Shown: positions 1-6,561, counted from the first letter of the stretch. The stretch: DNA of 8,170 nt from CAYJOG01 sp964371695 [NCBI: uncultured bacterium] (GCA_964371695.1 CAYJOG010000034.1:5000-13169); one strand, 5' to 3'. Notes: generated by a model from the letters alone, not told the origin. A program made the numbers and translations.

Positions 1-1993
1 ACGCGCCTTTTACGCTCTGGGCCCCCAGCATCCACACCGGCGCGTACTTGGACACCACCTGCTGATAGGCCATCACCTGCTGCGGCGCAAAGGCCAGCAC
101 TTCCAGTTCCTCGCCGGTGCGCGGGTCGTGGCGGGTCACGCGGTTCTGGTTCAGGTCATAGACCCACAGCGCGCCATCCGCCACGGTGAGATAACCCGGC
201 ACCCCCCGCGTGGCGAAGCTGGCCACCACCTGCATCAGGCTGTCCTTGTTTTCGGTTTCTTCGGTGCGAAAGGCGACTTTCGCCTTGCCGAGATCCAGCA
301 CACCGCCCAGCGCCTTGCCGCCCTTGAAAAAGAAACCGGCCTGGGTCTGTTCCAGCCAGTCGCTGCCGCCGGGTTTGACAATCTGGCCCAGGTTGCCTCC
401 GGCTGCCATCAGTTCAAAACACTGGTGCTGATCCAGGTCATACAGCCGCAGGCGGCCTTTTTCCTGCTTCACATACAGGTCGGCTTTTTCATTGCGGAAC
501 GAAGCAAAGCGGTTGAAAAAAGCGTCCCAGGTTTCGTCTTCGGGTTCAAAATCGGCCTTGACCGAACGCCAGGCTTTTTTCAGGTCCGCCACCGAGGCCG
601 CCGTGAGCGCCCCGGTCTGAAGGCCCTTCAGCATGTCTTCATCCAGGGGGTCCACCTGCTGGCATTCGGCCTGCACGCTCAGTTTCAGGCGGTGGATGGG
701 GCTTTCGCCGGGCAGGTCGGCCATGGAGGCGACCTCGCCCAGGTGGCTGAGGTCGTTGATGAAAAAGCCTTCGTCCGAGGCTTTCATGGTGTGTTCGGTG
801 GTGCTGCCCGTGGTGCGGCTCACCACGGGTTCGGTGAAGGTGTCGTCGTGGGCGATGGCGGTGGTGGCGGGGGTAAGCGTAAGGCTCACCGTGCGGCGGA
901 AGGGGTTGAACAGCTCCTCGCGCACGCGTTTGAGCTTGATGAACTTGTCCTTGGTTTCGGAATAACCGTCGGCGTTGGCGTCCACGCCCAGCAGATAACG
1001 GGCGTCGAGTTTGAGCAGCAGGGCGTCCATGAAGCTCATGGACTTGAAGGTGTTCTGGGGGCCGTAATAGTTGATCTGCAACTGGCCGTCGTCGTTCATG
1101 GGCACCTTGCTGATGCGCTTTTTGTCCACGGGAAACGCAGCGTCGGAATCGAAACGTTCAAAGGCTTTGTAGCGTTTCTCCTGCCAGGGCTTGGGCAGGG
1201 GCACGTTTTTCCATTGCTGGTTGCGGAAAAGCGACACGCCGTGCAGCGAATAACCCGGCAAAAAGTAGTTCAGTTCGGTGGCCCTGAGCAGCATGGTCTC
1301 CTTGCGCACCACGCTGTCGTTGTCTTCGGGCTGGTTCACCACCGCCAGCTCGCCGCAGTCGTTCCACAGGGCGTCCGAAGGGCGCAGCACTTCTTCCACA
1401 TAACCCTGGGCGGTGTGTTCCTGACGCAGGGCGCTGCCGAGAATCACATAGGTTTTCTGAGCCTCACGCCTGCTTTTTTCGCACACGTCGCGGATGGACG
1501 TGGCGAACAGGGCGTCGTCGCCCGCGATTTTCTCCTGCGTGTTGAAGAAAATATCGAAGTCCACCACGCGGGCGCCCATGCGGTTGAGGTTGGCCACCAC
1601 CTGGCCGGACCAGGAGCGGGGAAAGGGCCACACCTCCGAGAGGTTGTCCTGGCTCTTGTCGTCAATGGCCACAATGCGCACGCCGCCGTTTTTCTCGGGG
1701 CTGGGAGCGGGACCGCGCACCTTGAAGCGGCCGTCCAGCGTGGTGAGGGTGGATTTGTCGTAACCCTCCGTCTTGCTCATCATCATGGTCACACCAAAGC
1801 CAATGAGGCCCGCTATCAGCGTGATGAGCACCACGCGGCCCAGACCGTCGTGCTTGAAGGACATCAGGCGCTTGAGCAGCGACTCCTCTGGTCGGCCGCC
1901 CTTGGCCTTGGCCTTGGGTTTTTTCTCTTTTTTGGCCGCTGGGGCCGGGGGTGTTTTTTCGGGTGTGGCGGCGGGTGTGTCCTGTGGACTCAC
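1..1993 (-). CDS. CHASE2-domain membrane sensor protein (partial, C-terminus beyond left edge)
   Basis: The 664 visible residues start at a GTG (1991-1993) with AAGGAG seven bases upstream. Residues 1-40 are a Pro/Ala/Lys-rich, probably cytosolic tail, and residues 52-72 are one hydrophobic membrane segment. From about 85 the sequence has CHASE2 hallmarks: LDGRFKVRGP, VRIVAIDDKSQ (105-115), VWPFPRSW (121-128), GARVVDFDIFF (140-150) and QINYYGPQNTFKSMSF (306-321). CHASE2 is an extracytoplasmic sensory domain found in front of adenylate cyclases, histidine kinases and similar outputs; the output here is not visible. After about 330 the usual closing part of CHASE2 (KIVLIGAT-like) does not follow. 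There are about 315 other residues with a D-x-N-x-D-G loop (338-349) and propeller-like strands, and then VWMLGAQSVKGA (653-664) resembles the missing part. The gene lies 349 bp after the exporter genes on the same strand, so a link to the exporter is plausible but unproven. The CHASE2 call is firm; ligand and output are unknown. Confidence 0.85.
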   Translation of the reverse strand, partial: MSPQDTPAATPEKTPPAPAAKKEKKPKAKAKGGRPEESLLKRLMSFKHDGLGRVVLITLIAGLIGFGVTMMMSKTEGYDKSTLTTLDGRFKVRGPAPSPEKNGGVRIVAIDDKSQDNLSEVWPFPRSWSGQVVANLNRMGARVVDFDIFFNTQEKIAGDDALFATSIRDVCEKSRREAQKTYVILGSALRQEHTAQGYVEEVLRPSDALWNDCGELAVVNQPEDNDSVVRKETMLLRATELNYFLPGYSLHGVSLFRNQQWKNVPLPKPWQEKRYKAFERFDSDAAFPVDKKRISKVPMNDDGQLQINYYGPQNTFKSMSFMDALLLKLDARYLLGVDANADGYSETKDKFIKLKRVREELFNPFRRTVSLTLTPATTAIAHDDTFTEPVVSRTTGSTTEHTMKASDEGFFINDLSHLGEVASMADLPGESPIHRLKLSVQAECQQVDPLDEDMLKGLQTGALTAASVADLKKAWRSVKADFEPEDETWDAFFNRFASFRNEKADLYVKQEKGRLRLYDLDQHQCFELMAAGGNLGQIVKPGGSDWLEQTQAGFFFKGGKALGGVLDLGKAKVAFRTEETENKDSLMQVVASFATRGVPGYLTVADGALWVYDLNQNRVTRHDPRTGEELEVLAFAPQQVMAYQQVVSKYAPVWMLGAQSVKGA

Positions 1994-2000
1994 GGGCGGT

Positions 2001-2006
2001 CTCCTT
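2001..2006 (-). promoter_or_regulatory. Ribosome binding site fixing the GTG start of the CHASE2 gene
   Basis: The minus strand reads AAGGAG, then seven bases, then GTG. This is a near-ideal Shine-Dalgarno spacing. It selects GTG at 1993 although an unrelated open frame on the same strand extends further upstream. Confidence 0.8.
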
Positions 2007-2069
2007 ATAGCGCGGTGCGCGGGCTGGGGATGAAACGACATGATAACGGAAAATGGCGAAAGCCTCTTC

Positions 2070-2108
2070 AGGCGGCAGGTTGGAGGCTGGCGGTTGGAAA
2101 AGAAAAAA
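2070..2108 (+). repeat. Heptamer tandem repeat with A-rich tail, copy A
   Basis: Four heptamers in phase (aggcggc, aggttgg, aggctgg, cggttgg; 2070-2097) are followed by aaaagaaaaaa (2098-2108) and gcc. The same arrangement recurs at 8026-8070 after aroC, so it is a dispersed intergenic repeat. Its function is unknown. It sits directly beside the two-hairpin repeat pair. Confidence 0.6.
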
Positions 2109-2122
2109 GCCTTCATCGCTCC

Positions 2123-2196
2123 CCCTCTCCCGTGCTTTGCATGGGAGAGGGCAGCCACAGGCTGAGTGATAACGAAACCTGTGGCGGGTGAGGGCG
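2123..2196 (+). repeat. Two-hairpin REP-like repeat, unit 1
   Basis: Hairpin 1 is ccctctccc/gggagaggg (2123-2131 with 2143-2151), continued by a G-T pair and three more pairs around a ttt loop. Hairpin 2 is gccacagg/cctgtggc (2154-2161 with 2178-2185) with a 16-base loop. The constant tail gggtgagggcg (2186-2196) follows immediately. The arrangement resembles REP/BIME-type extragenic repeats; the family was not assigned. Confidence 0.7.
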
Positions 2197-2200
2197 ATGT

Positions 2201-2225
2201 AAAAAACCACCAAATCAGGTTTTTT
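2201..2225. terminator. Weak symmetric hairpin with A and T tracts between the REP-like units
   Basis: aaaaaacc (2201-2208) pairs with ggtttttt (2218-2225) around a 9-base loop. The stem has only two G-C pairs, but on either strand it ends in a run of T. It could act as a weak bidirectional terminator together with the stronger flanking hairpins; that role is an inference. Confidence 0.3.
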
Positions 2226-2237
2226 GTCTTTTTTTCA

Positions 2238-2310
2238 CGCCCTCACCCGGTTTCCCCGTGGCAAAAGCCACGGGGAAACCACCCTCTCCCAGGCAAAGCC
2301 CGGGAGAGGG
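2238..2310 (-). repeat. Two-hairpin REP-like repeat, unit 2 (inverted)
   Basis: Read on the minus strand this repeats unit 1: the ccctctccc/gggagaggg hairpin (arms 2302-2310 and 2282-2290), a second hairpin with a perfect 14-bp stem and 4-base loop (2249-2280), then gggtgagggcg (2248 to 2238). As the first structure downstream of the permease stop it would form in the exporter transcript and could block 3' exonucleases or help termination. Confidence 0.7.
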
Positions 2311-2342
2311 AACTTTATGCCGCTTTTGTCAAAAACCCCGCC

Positions 2343-4406
2343 TCAGCCGATGATGTCTTTTTTGAGGAACGACATGTAGCTGGCGAAGAAAAACGCCACG
2401 ATAAACACCGCCAGCAGCGCAATGGGCGCGAGCACTTCGTTCAGGCGCTGGTCCATGGCGCGGGGTTTGTATTGGAACACCGGCATGTCGGAGATGTCGA
2501 ACTTCTGCTCCTTGAAACCGAAGCTGTTGGTGACGCCCTCTTTGGTGCTGCTGTTGATGCGGTTTTCGATCCAGTTGCGGTAGTCGTCCTGAAAACGGTT
2601 CATGTATTCCCGCAGGTGACGGTCGCGGCCAATGCCCGTGTCGGCCACCTCGGTGGCGGCATAGGTAAAGGCCGAGAGCGGCGAGACAAGGCTCACCATC
2701 TGCGTCAGCTTGATCTGTTCGTCCAGTTCGCGGCGATAGGCGCGGTCCTGTTCCTCCTGAATGGCGTTGGTGCGGTCGCGCACCTTGGTGAGGGTTTCGT
2801 TGAGGAACTCCTGCAACTTGGCGATGTTGTCCTTGTATTTCTTGAACGCGCCCTTTGCCTCGTTGGCCACTTCGCTCACCACGCCCCCCAGGGCCTCTTG
2901 CGTTTTGGCCTGCATCTGGCTGGCGCTGGTGACAGGTTTGATCTGGTCCACCACATAGGGCGAGGCGTTGGGAATGATGAGCACAAAGATCACCCAGATG
3001 AACAGCAGCACCGCAATGGCCGTGCTGCTGCGCAGCACCGTCACACTCACGAACAGGCCCACGGAATACATCACCGCGATGTACATGAGCGAAAGCAGAA
3101 TGCACACGCCAAAGGAACTCCAGTCCGCCCCCTGCAGGTTCAGCACCTTGGCCTTCGCCAGCACAAGGATGGCGCTCAGCATCACCCCCACCAGAAAAGG
3201 CAGCAGCAGGCTGATATAGCCGCCTATCCACTTGCCCAGAATCACGAGGTCGCGGGGCACGGAATAACTCAGCAGCAACTTGAGCGTGCCGCCCTCGCGC
3301 TCGCCGGTGACGGCGTCGTAACTGAATATGAACGCCAGCAGGCTCATCACCACGCCCACGATGAAAAGGTAATCCACCATGGGGAACATGTTGGGCGTGG
3401 GGTCAATGTCCATCTCGCCCTGAAAGGCCGGGTTCAGAAAGCTCCACATGCGGGCGCGGCGATCGGGGTTTTTCTCCAGGCCGGTGAAGAATGCCTGGAG
3501 CGTGGTGGGGGGGCGCTCCAGGTTGATGCCTTTCAGCTCCAGGATGTAATAACTGTTCTCGCCCCCCGCGCTGGTGCGGTAACCGCTGGAGTTGGCGTCG
3601 AAACTGTCCTTGCGGGTGGCGTAGTTGTCCAGCAGCACAAAACTGGACAGCGCCATGAGCGCCACGCACATCACCGAGGACACCAAAAACCGGAAGCTCA
3701 GCAGGTGGTTGAGCACCTCTTTGCGCACCAGCGTGGCCAGCATCAGGCCGCTGCTGGCCCCCGGCGTGCGGGGCGGCGGCGTGTAGGGTTTTTCTTCGAC
3801 AGGTTTGAACGCTTTGGCAGGCTTGGGGGGCGCCGTGGGCGCGGGGGCCAGGGGCGCGGGGGCCGCCGCCACGGCCACTGGCGCGGCGGGGGCGGGCGTG
3901 GGCAACGGAGCTGCGGGGGCCAGCACGGCGGGCGCGGGCCGGGGGGCCACCGGCAGCGCCGTGGTGCTCACCGGCGTGCGGGAAAGCCCCTGGGCCGAGT
4001 CGGCAGCCAGGGCGGCATAAACGTATTGCCCCGGCGCGGTGAGCTGGCCCGCTGCGCCCAGTTGGCGGTCCACCTGTTCCAGCAGGTGCGCCATGGCGTC
4101 GGTGTTCTGTTTCAGAAAAAGCGAAAGAGTGGCGGCGCTGGGGCCGTGACTGCCCGTGAGCCAGGCAAAGGGCAACTGCTCGGCGCAGGCCTGGGCCAGG
4201 TGCGTGCTGTCGTTCAGACCCACCCAGCGGCCATAGGCCCACAACTGGGCCAGCAACAGCGGATAGGCCCCCCGCTCGGTGAACAGTTCCGGCGGCAGGG
4301 CAATGCCCCCCAGGCCCACGGCCTCCACTGCGGCGGCCACGGCCCGCACCGGATGCTCCGGTGATATGGCCGCATCGGCCCCCAGGTGGAAAAACCCGCC
4401 GTTCAT
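2343..4406 (-). CDS. ABC-2 type permease with transposase-like (DUF772-like) N-terminal domain
   Basis: This 687-residue inner-membrane subunit has three parts. Residues 14-115 read like the helical N-terminal DUF772 domain of IS1182/IS5-group transposases (SPEHPVRAV, then AYPLLLAQLWAYG, then ACAEQLPFAWLTG, then TLSLFLKQN); no DDE catalytic domain follows. Residues 145-218 are a Pro/Ala linker. Residues 222-687 are an ABC-2 permease: TM1 about 240-260, outer loop 261-343, TM2 344-364, the cytosolic coupling motif TGEREGGTLKLLLSYSVPR (367-385), TM3-TM5 about 393-481, a long outer loop 482-657 with LSPLSAFTYAATEVADTG (574-591), and TM6 658-680. The permease half is paralogous to the upstream gene, and its ATG overlaps that gene's TGA (ATGA, 4406 to 4403), so the two are coupled and probably form a heterodimer. 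The N-terminus should face the cytosol. The permease call is firm; the transposase resemblance is read by eye; the substrate is unknown. Confidence 0.85.
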   Translation of the reverse strand: MNGGFFHLGADAAISPEHPVRAVAAAVEAVGLGGIALPPELFTERGAYPLLLAQLWAYGRWVGLNDSTHLAQACAEQLPFAWLTGSHGPSAATLSLFLKQNTDAMAHLLEQVDRQLGAAGQLTAPGQYVYAALAADSAQGLSRTPVSTTALPVAPRPAPAVLAPAAPLPTPAPAAPVAVAAAPAPLAPAPTAPPKPAKAFKPVEEKPYTPPPRTPGASSGLMLATLVRKEVLNHLLSFRFLVSSVMCVALMALSSFVLLDNYATRKDSFDANSSGYRTSAGGENSYYILELKGINLERPPTTLQAFFTGLEKNPDRRARMWSFLNPAFQGEMDIDPTPNMFPMVDYLFIVGVVMSLLAFIFSYDAVTGEREGGTLKLLLSYSVPRDLVILGKWIGGYISLLLPFLVGVMLSAILVLAKAKVLNLQGADWSSFGVCILLSLMYIAVMYSVGLFVSVTVLRSSTAIAVLLFIWVIFVLIIPNASPYVVDQIKPVTSASQMQAKTQEALGGVVSEVANEAKGAFKKYKDNIAKLQEFLNETLTKVRDRTNAIQEEQDRAYRRELDEQIKLTQMVSLVSPLSAFTYAATEVADTGIGRDRHLREYMNRFQDDYRNWIENRINSSTKEGVTNSFGFKEQKFDISDMPVFQYKPRAMDQRLNEVLAPIALLAVFIVAFFFASYMSFLKKDIIG

Positions 4407-5803
4407 TTCACGTCGTACCTCATGAACTGCACAAACGCCAGAATGAACGAGAGGATGAGATAACCCGCCAGCACGCCGATTTCCATGGCGCTGTTGTTGA
4501 GGCTGTCTTTGAGCGACATGGCGGTGGGCAGAAAGGGTTTGAGTTTTTCGGTGTCCACGGGGGGCAGGGGCGTGCGGCCCTGATAACGTTCGGGAATCGT
4601 CTCTTTTTTGCCCATGTCGATTTTGGCTTCTTTGGCCATGTCCTTGTAACCGTCGCGGTAAAGCTGGGCCTGAGCGCGCAGGTGCAGATAATCCTGCACC
4701 CCCGTGCCCGCCATGTTGGTGGCCAGGAACATGTAGGCCGCGCTGGGACTCAGGAGCGAGAAAAATCGGGTCTTGCTGATCTGCTCGCGGATTTTGTTGC
4801 GCTTGATTTCCACCATGGCCCCGAACTTTTCGGAGATGCGTTTCTGCACTTCGTCGTCGCCCCCCAGGCCGCCGCCTTCGCCCGGTTCGCGCCGGGGCTG
4901 GCGATCAAGATTTTTGGCGTATTCCTCTTGCTCTTCCTGCTCAATGGCCATGCGCATGAGCTGCATTTTGCCGCTGCTGGGCACACTCACCTGCTTGGCG
5001 GCCAGGATGGGCGCGATGTTGGGCACCGCCAGCACCATGGCCACCCACACAAACAGGCTGATCATCAGCGTGGTGCCGCTCTGGCCGCTGCTGGTGCTGA
5101 TCAAAAGACCGATGCTGAAAAACACGGCGATGTAAAGCAGCGCCGTGAGATAGAGCATGAACAGGCGCACGGGCAGGTCGCCCGTGAACAGATTGACCCT
5201 GCTCATCATGGCCCCTGTGAGCACCGCCAGCAAAAACGCCACGGTGAACGGCCCCGCCAGACAGACCAGCCCCCCCAGGAACTTGCCCAGCAGCACATTG
5301 GCCTTGCTCACCGGGTTGGTCATCATCAGTTTCAGGGTCTGGTCTTCTTTTTCACCGCTCACGGCGTCAAAGGCGAACAAGAGCGCCAGCAGGCTCAGCA
5401 CGATGTTCACCACATACACAAAATCCGGCGGCGGAAAAAGGCTGAACACCGGGTTGTTGTAGCGGTTGGCCCCCACCTGGGTGCCCATCACCTCGCTCAG
5501 CTCGCTGTAGGTGAGTGCGCGGGTGCGATCCGGCTCGGTGCCAATCGCCAGCACGCTCAGCGGCGAGGGGGGCACCTCCTGCGTGAGGCCAAAGATGGTG
5601 AACTCCTCGCCGCTGGTCATGTTCTCCACGTTGCTCAAGTGGGTTTTGGAAAGCGCCTGATAGGTGTCGTTCTGTTTTTTGTAGTTCAGGCTCATCATGG
5701 CGGTGCTGCTGATGACCAAAAGCAGGAACAACGCCACCGTGACCTGAAAACGGAACTCCAGAAAGTTGTTCCGCACTTCCTTCATGGCGATGACGCCGAT
5801 CAT
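4403..5803 (-). CDS. ABC-2 type permease subunit (NosY/DUF3526-like architecture)
   Basis: This 466-residue membrane subunit has a short cytosolic start (MIGVIAMKEVRNNFLEFRF), TM1 about 21-38, an outer loop of about 90 residues, TM2 128-147, the coupling segment SGEKEDQTLKLMMTNPVSK (149-167), TM3-TM5 about 177-264, a long outer loop 265-438 that is highly charged at 285-345 and carries LSPSAAYMFLATNMAGTG (351-368), and TM6 440-460. Known relatives are ABC-2 exporter permeases with a large domain before the last helix, grouped with NosY or DUF3526 proteins. The TM2 and coupling region parallels the downstream permease almost position by position. The ATG at 5803 has no clear ribosome binding site and overlaps the stop of a six-codon reading frame (ATGA), so it probably depends on reinitiation after the ATPase gene. 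Cargo cannot be inferred. Confidence 0.88.
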   Translation of the reverse strand: MIGVIAMKEVRNNFLEFRFQVTVALFLLLVISSTAMMSLNYKKQNDTYQALSKTHLSNVENMTSGEEFTIFGLTQEVPPSPLSVLAIGTEPDRTRALTYSELSEVMGTQVGANRYNNPVFSLFPPPDFVYVVNIVLSLLALLFAFDAVSGEKEDQTLKLMMTNPVSKANVLLGKFLGGLVCLAGPFTVAFLLAVLTGAMMSRVNLFTGDLPVRLFMLYLTALLYIAVFFSIGLLISTSSGQSGTTLMISLFVWVAMVLAVPNIAPILAAKQVSVPSSGKMQLMRMAIEQEEQEEYAKNLDRQPRREPGEGGGLGGDDEVQKRISEKFGAMVEIKRNKIREQISKTRFFSLLSPSAAYMFLATNMAGTGVQDYLHLRAQAQLYRDGYKDMAKEAKIDMGKKETIPERYQGRTPLPPVDTEKLKPFLPTAMSLKDSLNNSAMEIGVLAGYLILSFILAFVQFMRYDVK

Positions 5804-5825
5804 GATTTGAACCCGATCATGACTT
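5792..5825 (-). repeat. 17-bp tandem duplication of the ATPase/permease stop-start junction
   Basis: On the minus strand AAGTCATGATCGGGTTC (5825-5809) is followed directly by AAATCATGATCGGCGTC (5808-5792), identical at 14 of 17 positions. The first copy carries the ATPase TGA inside ATGA, the second carries the permease ATG inside ATGA. The first ATG opens a six-codon frame (MIGFKS, 5820-5800) whose TGA overlaps the permease ATG. Confidence 0.85.
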
Positions 5826-6557
5826 GGCGGACACCGTTTTGCCGTGTGTGACGGCGGAATGGATGTAGCGCAGGTAAAGCTCGTTGAGGTCGGCGTGGAG
5901 AAACTCCTCGCGGCTCATGCGTATGACAAAGTTGCCTGCGGCCATGATGCCGATGTTGTCGGAGCAGTCCTTCACGCGGAAGATGTCGTGGGTCACCATC
6001 ATGATGGCCTTGCCTTCGTCGCGCAGTTCCAGCATCAGGCGGATGAACTCGTCGCCGCCCGCCGGGTCCAGGCCGCTGGTGGGTTCGTCCATGAGAATCA
6101 CCGCCGCCTCTTTGAGCATGGCGATGGCGATGCCCACGCGCTGGCGCATGCCCTTGGAGAATGTCTTGACGCGCCGGAGCTGGGCCTCTTGGGCCAGGCC
6201 GGTGCGATAGAGCACGTTGCTGATGTGGTCGCGGCTGTGTTTCTTGCCCGCCAGACGGCTGAAAAACTCGGCGTTCTGGATGGCGTTGAAGTTGCCGTAG
6301 AGCATGACGTTTTCACTCACATAGGCCATGTGCTTTTTGGCCTCCAGCGGGTCTTTGGCCACGTCCACGCCGCACACCCGCACGCTGCCGCTGGTGGGTT
6401 CGGTGAACCCCAGGCACATCATGACGGTGCTGGTTTTGCCCGCCCCGTTGGCCCCCAACATGCTGAACAGCTCACCCGGTCGCACGGTGAGATTCAGATG
6501 GTCCACGGCCAGGATGCCGCCTTCATATTCTTTGACCAGATCAATGATTTCGAGCAC
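5817..6557 (-). CDS. ABC transporter ATP-binding subunit (NosF-like)
   Basis: This 246-residue cytosolic ATPase, of normal length for the family, powers the two permeases encoded just downstream. Motifs in order: Walker A GANGAGKT (35-42); a Q-loop region reading YVSEN (79-83), with Glu82 where Gln is usual; ABC signature FSKGMRQR (133-140); Walker B VILMDEPT (153-160); D-loop SGLD (161-164); switch His190. The Glu at the Q-loop and the SKGM signature are typical of NosF-like and related ABC-2 exporter ATPases. The start is GTG at 6557, supported by GGAGG four bases upstream, giving MLEIIDLVKEYEGG at the N-terminus as expected. It is first in the operon, with a minus-strand promoter candidate about 20 bp upstream. 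The substrate is unknown; copper-enzyme maturation (NosDFY-like) is one family precedent, but no NosD, NosZ or metal protein is visible here. Confidence 0.93.
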   Translation of the reverse strand: MLEIIDLVKEYEGGILAVDHLNLTVRPGELFSMLGANGAGKTSTVMMCLGFTEPTSGSVRVCGVDVAKDPLEAKKHMAYVSENVMLYGNFNAIQNAEFFSRLAGKKHSRDHISNVLYRTGLAQEAQLRRVKTFSKGMRQRVGIAIAMLKEAAVILMDEPTSGLDPAGGDEFIRLMLELRDEGKAIMMVTHDIFRVKDCSDNIGIMAAGNFVIRMSREEFLHADLNELYLRYIHSAVTHGKTVSAKS

Positions 6558-6561
6558 AGGT

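Larger units (their letters stand above)
1994..2342. other. Intergenic gap between second permease and CHASE2 gene
   Basis: I see no gene in this 349-bp gap. It holds the CHASE2 ribosome binding site, a possible but weak minus-strand -10 (TATCAT, 2045 to 2040, no good -35), a heptamer repeat with an A-rich tail (2070-2108) and an inverted pair of two-hairpin repeats (2123-2310). The hairpins lie just after the permease stop in transcript direction and probably end or protect the exporter mRNA, so the CHASE2 gene may have its own promoter. Confidence 0.6.

Noticed and set aside
1662-2213. Minus-strand frame of 183 codons overlapping the CHASE2 start
   Set aside because: It reads the CHASE2 region in the wrong frame and runs through the REP-like repeat. 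The GTG frame has the ribosome binding site and CHASE2 motifs.
128-5851. Long plus-strand open frames of 687, 732 and 496 codons tiling the minus-strand genes
   Set aside because: Each is exactly codon-aligned antisense to a gene with clear family motifs. They exist because the sense genes almost never use TTA, CTA or TCA codons. Their translations are His/Gln/Gly/Val-rich with no family pattern.
5817-6557. Assigning the exporter to copper (nos) or gliding (gld) systems by name
   Set aside because: The ATPase motifs are shared by several ABC-2 groups, and none of the diagnostic partner genes is in the window.
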